Positions 23,222 to 26,956 of a stretch of DNA of 26,956 nucleotides are shown here, piece by piece. A model generated the notes under the pieces. It did not search any database and had not been told where the DNA came from. It saw nothing but the letters and a program-made list of their open reading frames with translations. The first letter of the stretch is position 1; each line of letters begins with the position of its first letter. Origin of the DNA: Umezawaea sp049997955 (lineage in GTDB: Bacteria > Actinomycetota > Actinomycetes > Mycobacteriales > Pseudonocardiaceae); contig JAEBDY010000032.1 in the NCBI GenBank assembly GCA_049997955.1, positions 1 to 26,956 of the forward strand, read 5' to 3'. The position numbers and the translations under genes were made by a program.

Positions 23222-24867
23222 GGGACTGTAAAACGAGCGGCTCTGTCCCACTTTCGGTGGTGATGGTTGCTGGTTAGCCGAGGAGGATGCGGTGTCGAAG
23301 TAGCGGGAAGCCTGCCCGGCCGTACATTTGTCGTTTGATCAGCTTGGATTTGGTGTTGATGCCTTCGATGGGTCCGGCGCTGTAGAGCAGGGTGAGTCCT
23401 GCGACCGCTGCGTCGTGGTCTTGATCGAGTCCGGTGAGGAACGGTTCGAGCTCGACGAGTCCGACGCCGCGGACGTTGATGATCCACTGGTCCAACTGCT
23501 CGCCGCGGCGTTCGCTCATCAGAGTCGCGAACACGCGGACCGCTTCGGCCAGTGCTGTCATCTCGGGGCAGGCAGCCACGAGTTCGTCGAGGTGAGCGCG
23601 TCTGCCGGTGGTGAGGTTGGTTGGCCGGGTCAACAGCCAGCGGGTCAAGCGGCGCGGTGATGGCATGATCCGGTCGCCGTCGAGACGCCCTTGGTTGATG
23701 TACCGGTAAAGCAGGTTGAGCCCGCCGGTGTAGCCAAGCTTGGTGATCTCCTCGAACAGACGCAGCACCGGGACGCCAGGATCGGCGGCCCGGCGGGCAC
23801 GCAGGTGCTCGCGGTAGTCGTCGACCAGACAGGCACGGTACTGGGGTGGACGGCGCAACCGTTGTGGCTCGGGAACGCGGGCGTAACGTGTGATGGTATT
23901 GAGCGACAGGCCCAGCTGACGCGAACAATCGAGCGATCCGACACCGTGGTTTAGCAGGTTGTGCACGCTGTGCCAGCGTTCGAGCGTGGTCTGCTCACGG
24001 GTCAGTGCTTGCCGTTTCGGTCCGGCTTTCGCCCAGCAACCGCTGTGCGCGGCCACCAGCTTCTCAGCCACCCGCGCGAGACCGTGCCAGAGGTGCCATC
24101 GATCCGAAACCTGTGTCGCGGCGGGAAGAGATCGCCGGATCGCCTCGGCATAGGTCGTTGAGCCGTCACGGACGACGATCTCGACACCGGGATGGTCGGT
24201 GATCCACGCCGCCAAGGTGTCGGACTTGCGGTCCGGGAGCACGTCGACGCGTTCGTGGGTTGCCGCGTTGATCACGACGCTGGCATAGCGGTGACGACGA
24301 CGCAACGCGAAGTCATCCACACCCAGCACGGCGGGCACCGGCTGTGTCGGCAACGGAATGCCTAACAGACAACGGATCGCGGTGTGGCGCGATAGCTGGA
24401 TCCGCAAGACCGCCAGCAGTCGGGCGCTCGCTCGGCCGGCCAGTTCCCGAACCACCGCCCACACGTGGGTGGTCAACCGCGCGGTACGCCGCTGATAGCG
24501 TTCGAGGACACCGGGAACCTGTTCGCGGAAACTGGTGCGGCAGTCCGCCGTCGAGCACAGCAGCCGTCGTACCCGGACTTGCACGATCACCGAACGGCCG
24601 TCCACCGGCAGGTCAGCGACTGTCCGCTGGTGATAGCCATGCACGCGCGTCGAGCCCGCCCGGCAGTCCGGGCACGCGGCCGGGCCATCAGCCGTCCGGG
24701 CTCGCACCACGATCCGCTCGCTCTCGTCGGTCACAGCCTCGATCACCAGCGGCGACAACCTCGAAAACACCACCGCAGCGGCGACATCCACGTCCGGCAT
24801 CCGACGATCTTGCCGTCAGCCCCACTCACCACCGAAAGTGGGACAGAGCCGCTCGTTTTACAGTCCC
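23222..24867 (-). mobile_element. complete ISL3-family insertion sequence
   Basis: Perfect 42-bp terminal inverted repeats (23222-23263 and the reverse complement at 24826-24867), beginning gggactgtaaaacgagcggc, bound a 1646-bp element with one transposase. The flanking 8-mers (atcggctc and gctcacac) are not identical, so no target-site duplication of the usual ISL3 length is visible, suggesting recombination after insertion. Confidence 0.9.
23274..24800 (-). CDS. ISL3-family transposase
   Basis: The 508-residue product from ATG 24800 is full length. An N-terminal zinc-finger-like part has CPDCRAGSTRVHGYHQRTVADLP and a second CSTADC pair, followed by a helix-turn-helix. The DDE domain shows VLGVDDFALRRRHRYASVVI (first Asp), EIVVRDGSTTYAEAI (second Asp) and the C-terminal YSAGPIEGINTKSKLIKRQMYGRAGF (Glu), all characteristic of ISL3 (DDE_Tnp_ISL3). 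The element ends are intact, so it may be active. Confidence 0.92.
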   Translation of the reverse strand: MPDVDVAAAVVFSRLSPLVIEAVTDESERIVVRARTADGPAACPDCRAGSTRVHGYHQRTVADLPVDGRSVIVQVRVRRLLCSTADCRTSFREQVPGVLERYQRRTARLTTHVWAVVRELAGRASARLLAVLRIQLSRHTAIRCLLGIPLPTQPVPAVLGVDDFALRRRHRYASVVINAATHERVDVLPDRKSDTLAAWITDHPGVEIVVRDGSTTYAEAIRRSLPAATQVSDRWHLWHGLARVAEKLVAAHSGCWAKAGPKRQALTREQTTLERWHSVHNLLNHGVGSLDCSRQLGLSLNTITRYARVPEPQRLRRPPQYRACLVDDYREHLRARRAADPGVPVLRLFEEITKLGYTGGLNLLYRYINQGRLDGDRIMPSPRRLTRWLLTRPTNLTTGRRAHLDELVAACPEMTALAEAVRVFATLMSERRGEQLDQWIINVRGVGLVELEPFLTGLDQDHDAAVAGLTLLYSAGPIEGINTKSKLIKRQMYGRAGFPLLRHRILLG

Positions 24868-25085
24868 GCTCACACTTACGTGTAAGGCAGCTGCGGTTCA
24901 GTTGTGCGCCGTGTCTGGCGCCACCGTTCCTGGTTCGCCGCGCCACGTGGTCGGCTGATGCCACCGCTGGCTACGCCACGTAGCGCATGGCGGGTCTGAG
25001 TTCTCGACGCGGGCGGTGCAGGAGCTCGGGTGTGATCTGTGCGTAGCGAGCCTCGGCTTCCCAAGTGCGCGGCCGTGGTCGCAGG
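24868..25085. other. short region between ISL3 and the TIGR03086-type gene
   Basis: There is no complete gene. It contains the small inverted repeat cttacgtgtaag (24877-24888) and a minus-strand tail ending at 24971 (RYAQITPELLHRPRRELRPA) that may be the 3' remnant of an unidentified gene. Confidence 0.3.
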
Positions 25086-25631
25086 TCAGGCGACCCGGCC
25101 CAGACGCGCAAGCACCTGGGTGGTGCGGTCGTCGTTGGCCGGGGTGATCGCTGGTCGGCACATGCCGTCCATGTGCAGGGCTTCGCCGAAGCTGTTGGCG
25201 CCCTGCTCGATGCGATCAAGCTCGGCGTCGGTGAGGTCGGCGTCGAGGCCGGCGGCGCGGGCCAGGTCCCACCGGTGGACGTACATGTCCCACACGTAGA
25301 ACTGGGTGATGGTCGCCCCGATCGTTGTCGGGCCGAAGAACCAGTCGATGGCCCGGTCGACGTGGTCGTCGTCGGCCAGGGCATCGAGCACGCGCCGGGT
25401 GTGCTCGGCCCAGGCAGCGACGGGGTCGGTGTCGGTGTCCGGTACGTCGCCGAGTTCTACGCCGTTCTTGGTCAGCGTCTCGTGCTGGGTCTCGATGAGG
25501 TGCCTGAGGATGTCCCGTGCGCTCCAGCCCTCGCAGGGGGAGGGCGCGTCCCAGGTCTGCGGCGGCACCGCCTCGACGACGGCGGTCAACGGGCGGAGGG
25601 CGGTCGCGTACTGCGTCGCGGTGTCAGTCAT
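25086..25631 (-). CDS. TIGR03086/mycothiol-maleylpyruvate-isomerase-like (DinB superfamily) protein
   Basis: The 181-residue product from ATG 25631 is a four-helix-bundle protein of the DinB/MDMPI N-terminal type. Diagnostic stretches are PSPCEGWSARDILRHLI (His44) and VWDMYVHRWDLARAAGL (His119, Asp122), which supply metal-ligand positions of the TIGR03086 metal-binding family. Actinobacteria carry many paralogues, usually of unknown substrate and proposed to use mycothiol. It is divergent from an AraC-type regulator with only 38 bp between starts, so the regulator probably controls it. Confidence 0.85.
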   Translation of the reverse strand: MTDTATQYATALRPLTAVVEAVPPQTWDAPSPCEGWSARDILRHLIETQHETLTKNGVELGDVPDTDTDPVAAWAEHTRRVLDALADDDHVDRAIDWFFGPTTIGATITQFYVWDMYVHRWDLARAAGLDADLTDAELDRIEQGANSFGEALHMDGMCRPAITPANDDRTTQVLARLGRVA

Positions 25632-25669
25632 GTGTGGGACCGTATGGGCATGGCCGTAGGAAGGACTTG

Positions 25670-26539
25670 ATGAAACCCGACACCGGCACCGAGGTCAATG
25701 CCGAGACTGGCGTCGTCGTGAGCACGGTGCGCCGCGGCCCGGAAGAACTGGCGCACCTGATCGGCCCGCACGAGGCCTTTCACCGGACGTACCGGCACGC
25801 TCCGAGCAGCGATCTCACCGTTCTGCTGCGCCGGTTTTGGGTCCGCGTCTGGTCCGTGCCGCCGGGGAACGAGGCGCCACAAAGGACACTGCAGGACCCC
25901 GTCTGCCTGGTGGTGATCAGTAGTGACCACGCGCGCTTCTACGGTGTCGCGCCCGAACTGTCGACCACGACGCTCATGGGCGATGGGTGGGCTCTCGGAC
26001 TGGTGCTGGCACCGGCCACGGGGTACCTGATCACCGGCCCGAGGGAGTCCCTCAACGACCGCTATGTCGATCTTGAGGAGGTGCTCGGCGACGGCGGGCG
26101 GGCCCTCGTCGACCGGGTGAGGAGCCTCATGGCACCCGACCCGCACGATCCCGCGGCCCATGAGGCCGCCATGAGCGAGTGCGAGGACGCCTTGCGGTGT
26201 TTCCTGCCCCTCGATGCCGACGGTGAACTTGTCAACGCCCTGGTCGCAGCGGTCGAGAACGATCTGGGGCTCCTGCAGGTCGCGCAGCTCTGCGAGCAGT
26301 TCAGCCTGAGCGAGCGGACCCTGCAACGCCTCCTGCGCCGCCGCCTTGGGCTCACGCCCAAATGCCTGATCCAGCGGCGGCGCCTGCAGGAGGCCGCTGA
26401 GCGGCTACGCAAGGTGAACACCACTCAGGCCGACTTGGCCGCCGCCGTCGGCTACGCCGACCAGTCGCACATGATCCGGGACTTCCTGCACGTCACCGGA
26501 ACGACCCCTGGGCAATTTGTCGCGGCGCCGCAGTCATGA
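25670..26539 (+). CDS. AraC-family transcriptional regulator
   Basis: The start is ATG 25670 behind GGAAGGA. The 289-residue product has an N-terminal sensing domain of the DUF6597-like type (about 30-140, PPGNEAPQRTLQDPVCLVVI) and a C-terminal AraC DNA-binding domain with two helix-turn-helix motifs: LLQVAQLCEQFSLSERTLQR and TTQADLAAAVGYADQSHMIR, followed by the conserved TGTTPGQF end. The ligand is unknown. It probably regulates the divergent TIGR03086-type gene and itself through the 38-bp shared promoter region. Confidence 0.88.
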   Translation: MKPDTGTEVNAETGVVVSTVRRGPEELAHLIGPHEAFHRTYRHAPSSDLTVLLRRFWVRVWSVPPGNEAPQRTLQDPVCLVVISSDHARFYGVAPELSTTTLMGDGWALGLVLAPATGYLITGPRESLNDRYVDLEEVLGDGGRALVDRVRSLMAPDPHDPAAHEAAMSECEDALRCFLPLDADGELVNALVAAVENDLGLLQVAQLCEQFSLSERTLQRLLRRRLGLTPKCLIQRRRLQEAAERLRKVNTTQADLAAAVGYADQSHMIRDFLHVTGTTPGQFVAAPQS

Positions 26540-26578
26540 CCCCTGCGCGGGTGCTGGCCGAAATGCCATCCGTGCCGG

Positions 26579-26675
26579 TTAGGTGGCATAGCGGTATTCG
26601 TTGAGGATGCTGCGCAGTTGCCGCGACGTCTGGTTGGGCGCGCCGATGGCGCCGGGCGCCTCGGAATTTGTCAAG
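26579..26675 (-). pseudogene. unidentified C-terminal fragment
   Basis: The minus frame ends at 26579 with APNQTSRQLRSILNEYRYAT and a stop. It reads like the C-terminus of a transposase or integrase, but I cannot name the family. Upstream it runs into the transposase fragment at 26697 out of frame. Confidence 0.25.
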
Positions 26676-26696
26676 GTGAATGAGACCAGTGGATGT

Positions 26697-26783
26697 TAGG
26701 CGGCTTAAATGTGGGAACAACACCGCGAACTTCGCCGTCAGTAACGCTTGGGTGTCCTCGGGCACGCGCATGCTGACAAGCAT
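26697..26783 (-). pseudogene. ISAzo13-like transposase N-terminal fragment
   Basis: The minus frame from ATG 26783 reads MLVSMRVPEDTQALLTAKFA and on to VLFPHL, resembling the start of ISAzo13-family transposases (which continue DERQRRL). After about 29 residues similarity ends and the frame becomes unrelated. It is a remnant, and the family call is from memory of the motif. Confidence 0.45.
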
Positions 26784-26956
26784 CGCAGGTGGAAGCTGAA
26801 ACCTACGATTTATTCCTCTGCAAGCCCTTAGCTTGAGTTTTATGGTCTCGGGGCTCGACGGGGCACCCGGTTGATCATGGATGAAGCCCTTGGTTGATCA
26901 TTCTTCTTGCGACAGAAGGAAGATCACAACCAAGGGCTTCGATGATCAGTATGCAC
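26784..26956. other. right edge: strong inverted repeat, probable end of another mobile element
   Basis: The sequence gaagcccttggttg (26882-26895) recurs as its reverse complement (caaccaagggcttc) at 26928-26941 around a 32-nt centre, giving a 14-bp perfect inverted repeat. An ATG (ATGATCAGTATGCAC) starts directly after it and runs off the window, so this may be the leader of a transposase or another cut gene. No family can be assigned from five codons. Confidence 0.4.

Overview
The window is GC-rich with dense overlapping reading frames, GTG/TTG starts, Shine-Dalgarno boxes of the GGAGG type, LAxTG-type wall sorting signals and IS630/ISL3/ISAzo13-like transposons. It looks like a chromosomal accessory region of a filamentous actinomycete, probably Pseudonocardiaceae or a relative; this is inferred from composition and gene families only.

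Layout. (1) 1-2302 is an insertion-sequence scar: the 5' end of an IS5-type transposase at the edge, a complete IS630 element (304-1493) directly abutting a truncated second copy (1492-2003), then the 3' end of a tyrosine recombinase. 2303-3148 holds no convincing gene. (2) 3149-19531 is the core: a metal-responsive surface and transport locus. Five near-palindromes of the actinobacterial Zur-box type sit in front of its transcription units. Unit A: two choice-of-anchor M surface proteins, the second with a WxL-like C-terminus, then a DUF916-like membrane protein. Unit B (minus): a CobW/COG0523-like gene interrupted by one in-frame TGA, divergent from a 98-residue His-rich protein. Unit C (minus): two small secreted anchor M proteins. 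Unit D: a methyltransferase (minus) divergent from a six-gene, stop/start-overlapping operon encoding a lipoprotein substrate-binding protein, a membrane-anchored anchor M protein, an ABC ATPase, an ABC permease and two LAxTG wall proteins. (3) 19537-20696 is a canonical CobW-family GTPase (minus) with a one-base frameshift. (4) 20693-26539 is a mixed region: a terpene synthase fragment, an alpha/beta hydrolase, an AA10 polysaccharide monooxygenase without a signal peptide, a complete ISL3 transposon with 42-bp perfect inverted repeats, and a divergent pair of a TIGR03086-type protein and an AraC regulator. (5) The right edge holds transposase debris and a strong inverted repeat.

How it works together (inference from families): under zinc starvation Zur would release the boxes, inducing an ABC importer of the ZnuABC/TroABCD type together with a set of exported anchor M domains, ten copies in the window, each with a conserved GHxD and usually an HxHxNW motif. 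Some are wall-anchored, some membrane-anchored, some secreted, and one is inserted into the substrate-binding protein itself, apparently in circularly permuted order. The picture is a relay of metal-binding modules from wall to membrane, with a His-rich protein and COG0523 proteins inside the cell. The anchored-repeat ABC transporter families are already named in TIGRFAM-type collections; the permuted insertion, the wide copy number, the WxL/DUF916 link and the five-box layout are the parts worth study. Both COG0523 genes are disrupted as sequenced.
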